Below are positions 1 through 6,107 of a DNA stretch of 11,971 nucleotides, one piece after another. Made by a program: the position numbers and the translations under genes. Position 1 is the stretch's first letter; every line of letters begins with the position of its first letter. The stretch is from positions 1-11,971 of the forward strand of contig CABSEJ010000101.1 in assembly GCA_902476765.1 (NCBI GenBank), written 5' to 3'. The notes under the pieces were generated by a model, which worked only from the letters and a program-made list of their open reading frames with translations, was not told the origin of the DNA and did not search any database. The DNA comes from an uncultured Blautia sp. (lineage in GTDB: Bacteria > Bacillota > Clostridia > Lachnospirales > Lachnospiraceae).

Positions 1-2
1 CT

Positions 3-46
3 TTTTTATGATATAGGAAAGTTCTCACTTTCCTATATCATAAAAA
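3..46. terminator. AT-rich bidirectional terminator-like hairpin in element A
   Basis: The 19-nt arms TTTTTATGATATAGGAAAG and CTTTCCTATATCATAAAAA pair perfectly around a 6-nt loop. T-tract and A-tract flanks on both sides would suit termination from either direction. The stem is AT-rich, so it is a weaker terminator candidate than the GC-rich ones at 2848 and 10264. The upstream gene it might serve lies outside the window. Confidence 0.5.
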
Positions 47-189
47 GCGCTTCGCGCGGCGATGCGCACTCGCATGAAAGGCAGATGTCAGCTAAAGCTG
101 ACCACGCTCGGCGCAGCAAAAGCCCTCCGGGCAGGAGCGCACTGCGGTAACTTCAGTGTATAAAAGGTCAAAAGACTTGTATATTGAAG
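3..189. repeat. Intergenic hairpin-rich repeat, element A
   Basis: This non-coding stretch is built almost entirely of inverted repeats. They are a 19-bp perfect AT-rich stem (3-21 with 28-46, loop TTCTCA), GCGC-TTC-GCGC (47-57), ATGCG/CGCAT (62-75), GTCAGC-TAAA-GCTGAC (87-102), GCCC/GGGC (122-132), and a long wobble-containing terminal hairpin (151-189, CTTCAGTG...TTGAAG). It shares modules with the element at 10313-10514: the AT-rich stem, the TAAA-loop hairpin, an 18/19 match to GGGCAGGAGCGCACTGCGG (129-147), and the TTCAGTGTATAA terminal hairpin. The sequence shows a family of at least two copies. A role as terminator, processing site or mobile palindromic element is inference. Confidence 0.75.
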
Positions 190-228
190 GTGAGGAGGTA
201 AGGAAAATTAAGAAAAAATAAAAATATG

Positions 229-256
229 TTGCATTAAATTCTGAAAATGATATGAT
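229..256 (+). promoter_or_regulatory. Sigma-A type promoter of the surface protein gene
   Basis: A weak -35 (TTGCAT, 229-234) and a good extended -10 (TG at 248-249, TATGAT at 251-256) are separated by 16 bp. Transcription would begin near 263, leaving a leader of about 76 nt. That leader contains a short imperfect hairpin (GGACAAT around 274-280 with ATTGTTCC at 289-296). The call rests on motif match and position only. Confidence 0.55.
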
Positions 257-323
257 AGAGATATAAAAACATAGGACAATATTCTGCCATTGTTCCTTCC
301 AAAGAACCCGGAGAAATAAGCCT

Positions 324-330
324 GAGGAGG
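324..330 (+). promoter_or_regulatory. Ribosome binding site fixing the start at 339
   Basis: GAGGAGG ends at 330 and is followed eight bases later by ATG at 339. An in-frame GTG at 330-332 overlaps this Shine-Dalgarno sequence and so cannot be the start it serves. This places the start at 339. Confidence 0.8.
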
Positions 331-338
331 TGAAAAAT

Positions 339-2069
339 ATGAGAAAAACAAGGAGATTTCATATTGGAAAGGTGACGGCGGCAATCTTGCTGAGTGTAAC
401 TATGATATGTACCATGGAGACACCGCTTTTGGCGGCAGGAAATGGCGGAGCACAATCCACAGACCAGGAAGCTTATAAGATTACGAAAAATCTGGAGCAG
501 ACCTATACAGGGAATGTGGGGGAAGCGGTTACTTTGGAAGTAGCAACAAATGACACAGAGAATCAGGCAGTATACCAATGGCAGATAAAAGAAGCAGGCA
601 CTGAAACAACAAAGGCTGAAGGGACAGAGGCTGAAAGCACAGGGGGAGAGCCTCAGGGTACGGAAGAAGGGTGGAAAAACCTGGACGGACAGAATCAGCC
701 TAAGCTTCTGCTTACCGTAAGTCAGGAGGATTTGAACGGAAGGCTTTACCGGTGTGTAATCACAATCGGAGAGCAGCAGCTTGTTACAAAGGCGGCAGAA
801 ATTGTGGCATCTGGAGCTCAGCCATCTCAACCCACCGAACCCCAGCCTACCGGAGGCACCCAGGGACCGGAAAATACACAGCCTACCGGCACTAAGGAGC
901 CGGAAAGCACACAGCCTACCGGAGGTACTAAGGAACCGGAAAGTACACAGCCTACCGGAGAAAATAACCAGAGTGGAGGGGAGGATTCCCAGAATACAGA
1001 TTTGAACCAGACCTCTGCGGCGAAGCAGCCCTCAGCTAATACGTTGACGGCAAATCCCATGGACCAGGGAGAGCCAGATAATACGGACGGGGCAGTATTA
1101 ACACAGAAGAAAAACGCAGAAGGCCAAAAGAATCTGAACAAGCAGGACAGCCAGAATAACCAAAACGACCAGGAGGGCCAAAGCAGCCAGGACAAAGTGA
1201 CCAAGCAGATTAACCAGGATAGTCAAAACAACCAGAGCAATAAAGACGACCAGAACAGTCAAAACAACCAGAATAATCAAGACAATCAGGATAGTCAAAA
1301 CAACCAGAACAACCAAGACAATCAGGACGGCCAGAACAATCAAAATAATCAGAGCTCTCAGGAGAAACAGAACCAGCCGGTAGGACAGAGCAATCCGGAA
1401 GACCAGAAAGAGGAGGACATTTTGTCGGCTCCGGAATGTATTTTAAGAACTGACACAGTCATTGCCGTAAAAGCAGAGGAAGGCTTGGAATATTCTATAG
1501 ACAGTACCAGCTGGACGGAAACCGGAAGATTTGAAAAATTGATACCTGATACAGAGTATACCATCAGCGCCAGAAGGATGGCCCAGGAAGGCGGACAGCC
1601 AGGAGAGGCTGGAGAGAAGCTGACAGTCAGGACAAAGAAGGAGGCGCTAAATCCTCCGGAGAAGCCTAAGGTTTTGGAAGTTACCTTTTCTTCCATTACC
1701 ATAGAAACAGCAGAAGGCCAGGAGTATTCTATTGATAAGGGGGATACCTGGCAGACCCAGGGCAGCTTTACTTCGCTGAAACCGGACACAGCTTATGAGA
1801 TTCTGGCCAGATTCCGGGAGACAGAGGAACAAATGGGAAGCGGCAGCAGCCAGGCGCTGACCGTTACCACAGAGAAAGAACCCCTGCCTGTTCCGGAGAG
1901 CCCCCAGGCTCCTAAGCTTTTAGGAAAGACAGATACAGAGATAAGGATTGAAACCCAGAAGGGCCAGGAATACTCTATTGATAATGGAAGTACCTGGCAG
2001 GATGAAGGAAGTTTTTCTAATCTTACTCCTGCCAAGGAATATCAGATCATCGGAAGAGGCCACCAGTGA
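339..2069 (+). CDS. Secreted/surface repeat protein, N-terminal part (frameshifted)
   Basis: This is the 5' portion of a large cell-surface protein gene. An N-terminal signal peptide (basic MRKTRR, then a hydrophobic stretch ending near LLAA, about residues 1-33) directs Sec export. Next comes an Ig-like segment (about residues 50-150) with the Y-Q-W-Q and L-Y-R-C strand motifs, then a Thr/Pro/Gly/Glu repeat region, a long Asn/Gln/Asp-rich tract, and the first two and a half of four fibronectin-III-like repeats marked by E-Y-S-I-D...T-W. The frame ends at TGA 2067-2069, inside the third repeat, while homologous sequence continues in the +1 frame to 2808. If translated as it stands, the 576-residue product would be secreted but unanchored. 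The intact protein was probably a wall-attached adhesin or binding protein; its ligand cannot be read from the sequence. The start at 339 follows the ribosome binding site at 324-330. Confidence 0.8.
   Translation: MRKTRRFHIGKVTAAILLSVTMICTMETPLLAAGNGGAQSTDQEAYKITKNLEQTYTGNVGEAVTLEVATNDTENQAVYQWQIKEAGTETTKAEGTEAESTGGEPQGTEEGWKNLDGQNQPKLLLTVSQEDLNGRLYRCVITIGEQQLVTKAAEIVASGAQPSQPTEPQPTGGTQGPENTQPTGTKEPESTQPTGGTKEPESTQPTGENNQSGGEDSQNTDLNQTSAAKQPSANTLTANPMDQGEPDNTDGAVLTQKKNAEGQKNLNKQDSQNNQNDQEGQSSQDKVTKQINQDSQNNQSNKDDQNSQNNQNNQDNQDSQNNQNNQDNQDGQNNQNNQSSQEKQNQPVGQSNPEDQKEEDILSAPECILRTDTVIAVKAEEGLEYSIDSTSWTETGRFEKLIPDTEYTISARRMAQEGGQPGEAGEKLTVRTKKEALNPPEKPKVLEVTFSSITIETAEGQEYSIDKGDTWQTQGSFTSLKPDTAYEILARFRETEEQMGSGSSQALTVTTEKEPLPVPESPQAPKLLGKTDTEIRIETQKGQEYSIDNGSTWQDEGSFSNLTPAKEYQIIGRGHQ
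846..961 (+). repeat. Short tandem repeats encoding T-Q-P-T-G-G-T-K-E-P-E-S units
   Basis: Near-identical direct repeats of about 36-39 nt within the surface gene encode three to four copies of a (T-Q-P-T-G)-(G)-T-K-E-P-E-S type unit. The composition, rich in Thr, Pro, Gly and Glu, is typical of an extended wall-spanning or glycosylatable stalk in Gram-positive surface proteins. That role is inferred. Confidence 0.7.
1150..1376 (+). repeat. Asn/Gln/Asp-rich low-complexity tract
   Basis: The encoded segment is almost all Asn, Gln, Asp and Ser, with a recognisable 12-residue unit NNQDNQDSQNNQ. At DNA level this is a 36-nt unit of AAC, CAA/CAG, GAC and AAT codons repeated with small changes, clearest at about 1258-1345. 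Such a tract is probably disordered and may act as a spacer. Repeats this similar can change copy number by slippage or recombination. The hydrophobic reading frame on the opposite strand is a by-product of these codons. Confidence 0.75.
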
Positions 2070-2364
2070 GAACCAGGCGGGAAAGGCCAGCAGTCCCCTG
2101 CAGGTAAAGACCAAGGCCGGCCCGCCCAGCGCTCCGGATAAACCTGTACTGGCGGACAGAAGCCAGACGGAATTAAAGATTCAGACAAAGACAGGTCTGG
2201 AATATTCCATAGACGGCGGAGCTGCCTGGCAGGACAGCGGAACCTTCGGCAAACTGAAAGCAGATACTGCCTATAGTATTATTGCCAGGGTAAAAGAGAC
2301 GGAAGATACGGTAGCAGGAAAGCAGAGCCAGGCTCTTGAGGTAAAGACCCTGAGAGAGCCCTGG
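1425..2364 (+). repeat. Four fibronectin-III-like repeats
   Basis: Four units of about 76-79 codons begin near 1425, 1653, 1890 and 2128. Each has a Pro-rich linker, a strand with T/S-x-I-x-I/V, the signature E-Y-S-I-D followed by S/T/A-W, a G-x-F-x-x-L-x-P/A-D/K turn, then T/K-x-Y-x-I-x-A/G-R and a closing L-x-V-x-T. The pattern resembles bacterial fibronectin-III-like domains, although no database match was made. The third unit carries the frame break. Confidence 0.75.
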
Positions 2365-2808
2365 GTACCCGATATGAAAGAAAATAAGGTTACCGGTGTA
2401 AAGGGAGACCCCTACGCATTGGGAGAAACCGTAAAGTTCCAGGCAGTGGGAGCCGGTATGGATAACAAGGAACCTATTTACGGAGACGTGAGATTTGTTC
2501 CCACCCATTGGGAATGCAGCGGCTACAGCGGAAAATGGACGGAAAGCCCCTATAAAGGCTCCTTTAAGGTGGAGGCTCAGGGAACCCATTATCTGAAGGT
2601 ATATTTTGAACGGCAGATGTATAACGGAGAGTCCTGGAAGAAAGAGGGAAGCGGGTGTAAGATTACCGTAACCTTCCACGCAGGAAACGTGCCAAAAACC
2701 GGAGACGAGGACCAGCCGGTTCTCTGGCTCAGTCTGATGATTCTGGCTGCCGGTGCGGCAGGTCTGGCTGCAGGCAGGAAAAAATTAAATTCATCCGGAA
2801 TGAAGTAG
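2053..2808 (+). pseudogene. Surface repeat protein, C-terminal part with sortase signal
   Basis: This is the continuation of the gene at 339, shifted by one frame. It has no ribosome binding site or start of its own at the junction, so it is a disconnected 3' half. It encodes the end of repeat 3, the whole of repeat 4 (about 2128-2364, with E-Y-S-I-D-G-G and A-W-Q), and a unique C-terminal domain of about 110 residues rich in aromatic and Gly residues. It ends in a cell wall sorting signal: V-P-K-T-G at 2689-2703, a hydrophobic helix, and the positive tail G-R-K-K. V-P-K-T-G replaces the classical L-P-x-T-G, a form familiar from Clostridia. No sortase gene lies in the window. Repeats 1, 2 and 4 each have exactly 25 codons between the A/E-Y pair and the terminal V-x-T. 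Repeat 3 has 70 nt (2043-2112), which indicates a net 5-nt loss near 2052-2058. Confidence 0.8.
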
Positions 2809-2847
2809 ACTGCAGAAGCAAAATAGAAGACAAAAGAGAGAAGAGAG

Positions 2848-2899
2848 AAAATCTCCCCTCCGGGAAGGAAGAGTATTTCCCCCGGAGGGGAGATTTTTT
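2848..2899 (+). terminator. Strong intrinsic terminator after the surface protein gene
   Basis: The arms at 2848-2864 (AAAATCTCCCCTCCGGG) and 2881-2897 pair perfectly over 17 bp, with a 16-nt loop and a T-run at 2894-2899. It lies 40 bp after the stop at 2808 and just before the secA promoter, so it insulates the two units. The A-rich left side could also let it work in reverse. Confidence 0.92.
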
Positions 2900-2924
2900 C
2901 TGAGCCCACCGAAGGAGTTTTTTG

Positions 2925-2953
2925 TTGTGTTCATAATAGGAAAGTGTTACAAT
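2925..2953 (+). promoter_or_regulatory. secA promoter
   Basis: TTGTGT (2925-2930) and TACAAT (2948-2953) are 17 bp apart, and a TG at 2945-2946 makes an extended -10. The start of transcription would fall near 2960, giving a leader of about 38 nt that contains AGGAG at 2986-2990, seven bases before the ATG. Confidence 0.7.
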
Positions 2954-2997
2954 AGGCTTTAGTAGTGCGAAAAATGATTTGATTTAGGAGTATATCA

Positions 2998-5568
2998 ATG
3001 AGTATTATTGAAAAGATGTTTGGAACCCACAGTGATAGGGAATTGAAAAGAATTACCCCTATTGTGGATAAAATCGAATCTCTCCGCCCTCAGATGCAGG
3101 CTTTAAGCGATGAAGAGCTGAGGGGTAAGACAAGAGAATATAAAAACCGTCTTCAGGAGGGAGAAACCCTGGATGATTTGCTTCCGGAAGCATTTGCTAC
3201 CGTAAGGGAGGCCGCAAAGCGTGTGCTGGGTATGGAACATTACAGAGTGCAGCTTATCGGCGGAATTATTCTTCATCAGGGCCGTATTGCAGAGATGAAA
3301 ACCGGTGAAGGTAAGACCCTGGTGTCTACTCTTCCGGCTTATTTAAATGCCCTGGAGGGTAAAGGTGTACACATTGTAACCGTCAATGATTACCTGGCTC
3401 ACCGTGATGCCGAGTGGATGGGAAAGGTTCATGAATTTCTGGGCCTGACTGTAGGTGTGGTACTGAACTCTATGAAAAATGACGAGAGACGTGTCCAGTA
3501 TGCCTGCGATATTACTTATGTGACCAACAATGAGCTGGGCTTTGATTACCTGAGAGACAACATGGTAATTTACAAGGAGCAGCTTGTGCAGAGGGATTTG
3601 CACTATGCCATTATCGACGAGGTGGACTCTGTTCTCATTGATGAGGCCAGAACTCCTCTGATTATTTCCGGCCAGAGCGGTAAATCTACCAAGCTTTATG
3701 AGGTCTGCGATATTCTGGCCAGACAGCTGGAAAGAGGAGAGGCCAGCGGTGAGGTTACCAAGATGACTGCCATTATGGGCGAGGAAATCACGGAAACCGG
3801 AGACTTTATCGTAAATGAGAAGGACAAGATTGTAAACCTGACAGAGCAGGGTGTTCACAAGGTGGAGAAATTCTTTCATATTGAGAACCTGGCAGACCCG
3901 GAAAACCTGGAAATCCAGCACAATATTATTCTGGCTCTTCGAGCTCACAACCTGATGTTCCGGGACCAGGATTATGTGGTAAAAGATGATGAGGTTCTGA
4001 TTGTAGATGAATTTACAGGACGTATCATGCCGGGACGCCGCTATTCTGACGGCCTGCACCAGGCCATTGAGGCTAAGGAGCATGTGAAGGTACGCCGGGA
4101 GAGCAAGACTCTGGCTACCATTACTTTCCAGAATTTCTTTAATAAATATGCGAAGAAATCCGGTATGACCGGTACTGCTCTCACAGAGGAGAAGGAATTC
4201 CGTGATATTTACGGAATGGATGTTATTGAGATTCCCACCAACCGTCCGGTGGCCCGTATTGACCGTGAAGACGCAGTTTATATGACGAAGAAAGAGAAAT
4301 TCCGTGCAGTGGTAGAATCTGTGAAGGAAGCCCATGAGAAGCAGCAGCCTGTACTGGTAGGTACCATTACTATTGAAACTTCCGAGCTGTTAAGCCGTAT
4401 GCTGACCAGAGAGGGAATCAAGCATCAGGTGTTGAATGCTAAATTCCATGAGATGGAGGCTGAGATTGTGGCCCATGCCGGAGAGGCAGGAAATGTTACC
4501 ATTGCAACCAACATGGCCGGACGTGGTACGGATATTAAGCTGGATGAGGTGTCCAGAGAGGCCGGAGGTCTGAAGATTATCGGTACAGAGCGCCATGAAT
4601 CCAGACGTATTGACAATCAGCTGAGAGGACGTTCCGGACGTCAGGGTGACCCGGGTGAATCCAGATTTTATATTTCTCTGGAAGATGATTTAATGAGACT
4701 TTTCGGTTCTGAGAAGCTGATGAATGTGTTTAAGTCCCTGGGTGTGGCGGAGAATGAGCAGATTGAGCATAAGATGCTCTCCAGCGCTATTGAAAAGGCC
4801 CAGAAGAAGATTGAAGGAAATAACTACGGTATTCGTAAGAACCTGCTGGAGTACGACCAGGTAAACAACGAGCAGAGAGAGATTATCTATAAGGAGCGCC
4901 GCAAGGTTCTGGATGGAGAGAACATGCGGGATTCCATCTACAAGATGATTACCGATATTGTGGAACACGCAGTGGATATGGTGCTGTCTGACGATGTAGA
5001 CCAGGAAGAATGGGATATGACAGAGATGAATTCCGTACTGCTTCCTATCATTCCTTTGCAGCCATTAAGCCATGAGCGGATTAAGGGAATGAAGAAGAAC
5101 CAGGTGAAGCAGAAGCTGAAGGAAGAGGCAGTGAAGCTCTATGAGGAGAAGGAGGCCGAATTCCCGGAGGCAGAGCAGCTTCGTGAACTGGAGCGTGTGA
5201 TTTTACTGAAGGTTATTGACCAGAAGTGGATGGACCACATCGATGATATGGACCAGCTTCGCCAGGGAATCGGACTTCAGGCTTACGGACAGAGAGACCC
5301 TAAGGTGGAGTACAAGCTGCAGGCTTATGAGATGTTTGACGGCATGATTGGAGCTATCCAGGAGACTACCCTGCGTCTTCTGTACCATGTGCGTTTAGAG
5401 CAGAAGGTAGAAAGAGAGCAGGTGGCTCAGGTGACAGGAACCAATAAGGACGAATCAGGACCTAAGAAGCCTCAGCAGAGAGCAGAGAAAAAGGTATATC
5501 CCAACGACCCCTGCCCCTGCGGAAGCGGCAAGAAATATAAACAGTGCTGCGGCAGAAAGAAAATCTGA
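2998..5568 (+). CDS. secA: Preprotein translocase ATPase SecA
   Basis: SecA is the ATP-driven motor that pushes signal-peptide-bearing proteins through the SecYEG channel. It cycles between the cytosol and the inner face of the membrane. At 856 residues it has the usual full length for Firmicutes. Visible hallmarks are the Walker A motif M-K-T-G-E-G-K-T (residues 100-107), the DEAD-like Walker B D-E-V-D (207-210), T-N-M-A-G-R-G-T-D (504-512), and the arginine-finger motif Q-L-R-G-R-S-G-R-Q-G-D (541-551). The C-terminal zinc-binding tail that contacts SecB-like factors or the ribosome is C-P-C-G-S-G...C-C (839-851). The gene has its own promoter and terminator and is followed by prfB, an order also seen in Bacillus. 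It is a canonical, housekeeping SecA1 rather than an accessory SecA2, judged by length and the intact zinc tail. Confidence 0.98.
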   Translation: MSIIEKMFGTHSDRELKRITPIVDKIESLRPQMQALSDEELRGKTREYKNRLQEGETLDDLLPEAFATVREAAKRVLGMEHYRVQLIGGIILHQGRIAEMKTGEGKTLVSTLPAYLNALEGKGVHIVTVNDYLAHRDAEWMGKVHEFLGLTVGVVLNSMKNDERRVQYACDITYVTNNELGFDYLRDNMVIYKEQLVQRDLHYAIIDEVDSVLIDEARTPLIISGQSGKSTKLYEVCDILARQLERGEASGEVTKMTAIMGEEITETGDFIVNEKDKIVNLTEQGVHKVEKFFHIENLADPENLEIQHNIILALRAHNLMFRDQDYVVKDDEVLIVDEFTGRIMPGRRYSDGLHQAIEAKEHVKVRRESKTLATITFQNFFNKYAKKSGMTGTALTEEKEFRDIYGMDVIEIPTNRPVARIDREDAVYMTKKEKFRAVVESVKEAHEKQQPVLVGTITIETSELLSRMLTREGIKHQVLNAKFHEMEAEIVAHAGEAGNVTIATNMAGRGTDIKLDEVSREAGGLKIIGTERHESRRIDNQLRGRSGRQGDPGESRFYISLEDDLMRLFGSEKLMNVFKSLGVAENEQIEHKMLSSAIEKAQKKIEGNNYGIRKNLLEYDQVNNEQREIIYKERRKVLDGENMRDSIYKMITDIVEHAVDMVLSDDVDQEEWDMTEMNSVLLPIIPLQPLSHERIKGMKKNQVKQKLKEEAVKLYEEKEAEFPEAEQLRELERVILLKVIDQKWMDHIDDMDQLRQGIGLQAYGQRDPKVEYKLQAYEMFDGMIGAIQETTLRLLYHVRLEQKVEREQVAQVTGTNKDESGPKKPQQRAEKKVYPNDPCPCGSGKKYKQCCGRKKI

Positions 5569-5582
5569 TAGAGAAAGCAGAC

Positions 5583-5626
5583 AAAACTGCTGTGGGTATG
5601 GGAAACTGTAACTGCAGCAGTTTTTT
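5583..5626 (+). terminator. Intrinsic terminator after secA
   Basis: AAAACTGCTG (5583-5592) pairs with CAGCAGTTTT (5615-5624), and the right arm runs into TTTTTT (5621-5626). The loop is long at 22 nt. The hairpin starts 14 bp after the secA stop. It separates secA from the small gene and prfB, so those genes need partial read-through or their own promoter. No convincing promoter was seen between 5627 and 5754. Confidence 0.8.
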
Positions 5627-5739
5627 CATTCCTGCAGGCATGACTGAAGGGACCCTTGTTTACTGCCGCCGGGATTAAATCCCCCTGGCTGGCAGCACTG
5701 CAGCCGGATACCTTGCCGGCGGCGGAGGCTTTGATTAGG

Positions 5740-5745
5740 AAGGAG
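5740..5745 (+). promoter_or_regulatory. Ribosome binding site supporting the start at 5755
   Basis: AAGGAG (part of AGGAAGGAG, 5737-5745) lies nine bases before ATG 5755. The in-frame ATG at 5746 abuts the site and is too close. The open frame extends upstream to a TTG at 5656 that lacks a good ribosome binding site. Confidence 0.6.
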
Positions 5746-5754
5746 ATGGCTGAA

Positions 5755-5994
5755 ATGGGACAAATGGTAGATTTTACAATGGAAAGAGAAGGACTGGTAA
5801 AGCCGGGAGACAGGGTGGAGCTGAAGGAAGACCAGGCTCTTACCATGTCAGGCCTGATGTATTATTATACCATTAAGCCGGCGGCAGCTATGTCCAGCAA
5901 TCTGAAAAAGCCCCTGTCTAAGCTGACAGGGACTGTAAGGAAAGTGGAGCAGCAGGTGAGTATTTACATGGTTACTGTGGAGATAGACGATTAA
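5755..5994 (+). CDS. Small hypothetical protein between secA and prfB
   Basis: I do not recognise this family by name. The 79-residue product has no signal peptide or membrane helix. Its core reads G-L-V-K-P-G-D-R-V-E-L-K-E-D-Q (13-27), then an aromatic M-Y-Y-Y (35-38), and ends L-T-G-T-V-R-K-V-E...Y-M-V-T-V-E-I-D-D. The pattern, with a V-x-P-G-D-x-V strand early and a G-T-V-x-x-V...V-x-V-E strand pair late, suggests a small beta-barrel (SH3- or KOW-like). That fold is inference. The start at 5755 is chosen from the AAGGAG at 5740-5745. A longer version from TTG 5656 would add 33 residues. Position between secA and prfB, downstream of a terminator and 113 bp before prfB, gives no clear functional clue. 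Confidence 0.6.
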   Translation: MGQMVDFTMEREGLVKPGDRVELKEDQALTMSGLMYYYTIKPAAAMSSNLKKPLSKLTGTVRKVEQQVSIYMVTVEIDD

Positions 5995-6093
5995 AGACGG
6001 CTGCACCAGGATGCCGCAGAGAAAGTCACAGAAAGCCAGTCACATGGAACAGCGGGTATGTCCGTTTTTGATGAATAAACAAACAGGCGTAAA

Positions 6094-6099
6094 AGGAGG
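6094..6099 (+). promoter_or_regulatory. Ribosome binding site for the TTG start of prfB
   Basis: AGGAGG lies eight bases before TTG 6108. The next in-frame ATG (6138) has no such site and would cut off the conserved N-terminus, so this site decides for the rare TTG start. Confidence 0.8.
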
Positions 6100-6107
6100 A
6101 AGAAGGC

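Noticed and set aside
1..190. Possible CRISPR array or riboswitch in the hairpin-rich left end
   Set aside because: There are no evenly spaced direct repeats, and no known aptamer core was recognised. The structure matches element B, which lies at the 3' end of genes, not a leader.
191..224. Strong ribosome-binding-like GAGGAGG at 192-198
   Set aside because: No start codon with an open frame follows. The region lies upstream of the inferred promoter, so it is probably fortuitous.
330..338. GTG at 330 as start of the surface protein
   Set aside because: It overlaps the GAGGAGG ribosome binding site. ATG 339 has correct spacing and begins a normal signal peptide.
1098..1343. Minus-strand open frame encoding a strongly hydrophobic, Val/Leu/Ile-rich peptide
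   Set aside because: It is the mirror of the Asn/Gln/Asp codon repeats of the surface gene. The complements of AAC, CAA and GAC read as Val, Leu and Ile. There is no ribosome binding site or other sign of a gene.
3343..4335. Long (330-codon) minus-strand open frame inside secA
   Set aside because: It overlaps the most conserved part of secA, shows no recognisable domain, and has a composition typical of an antisense shadow.
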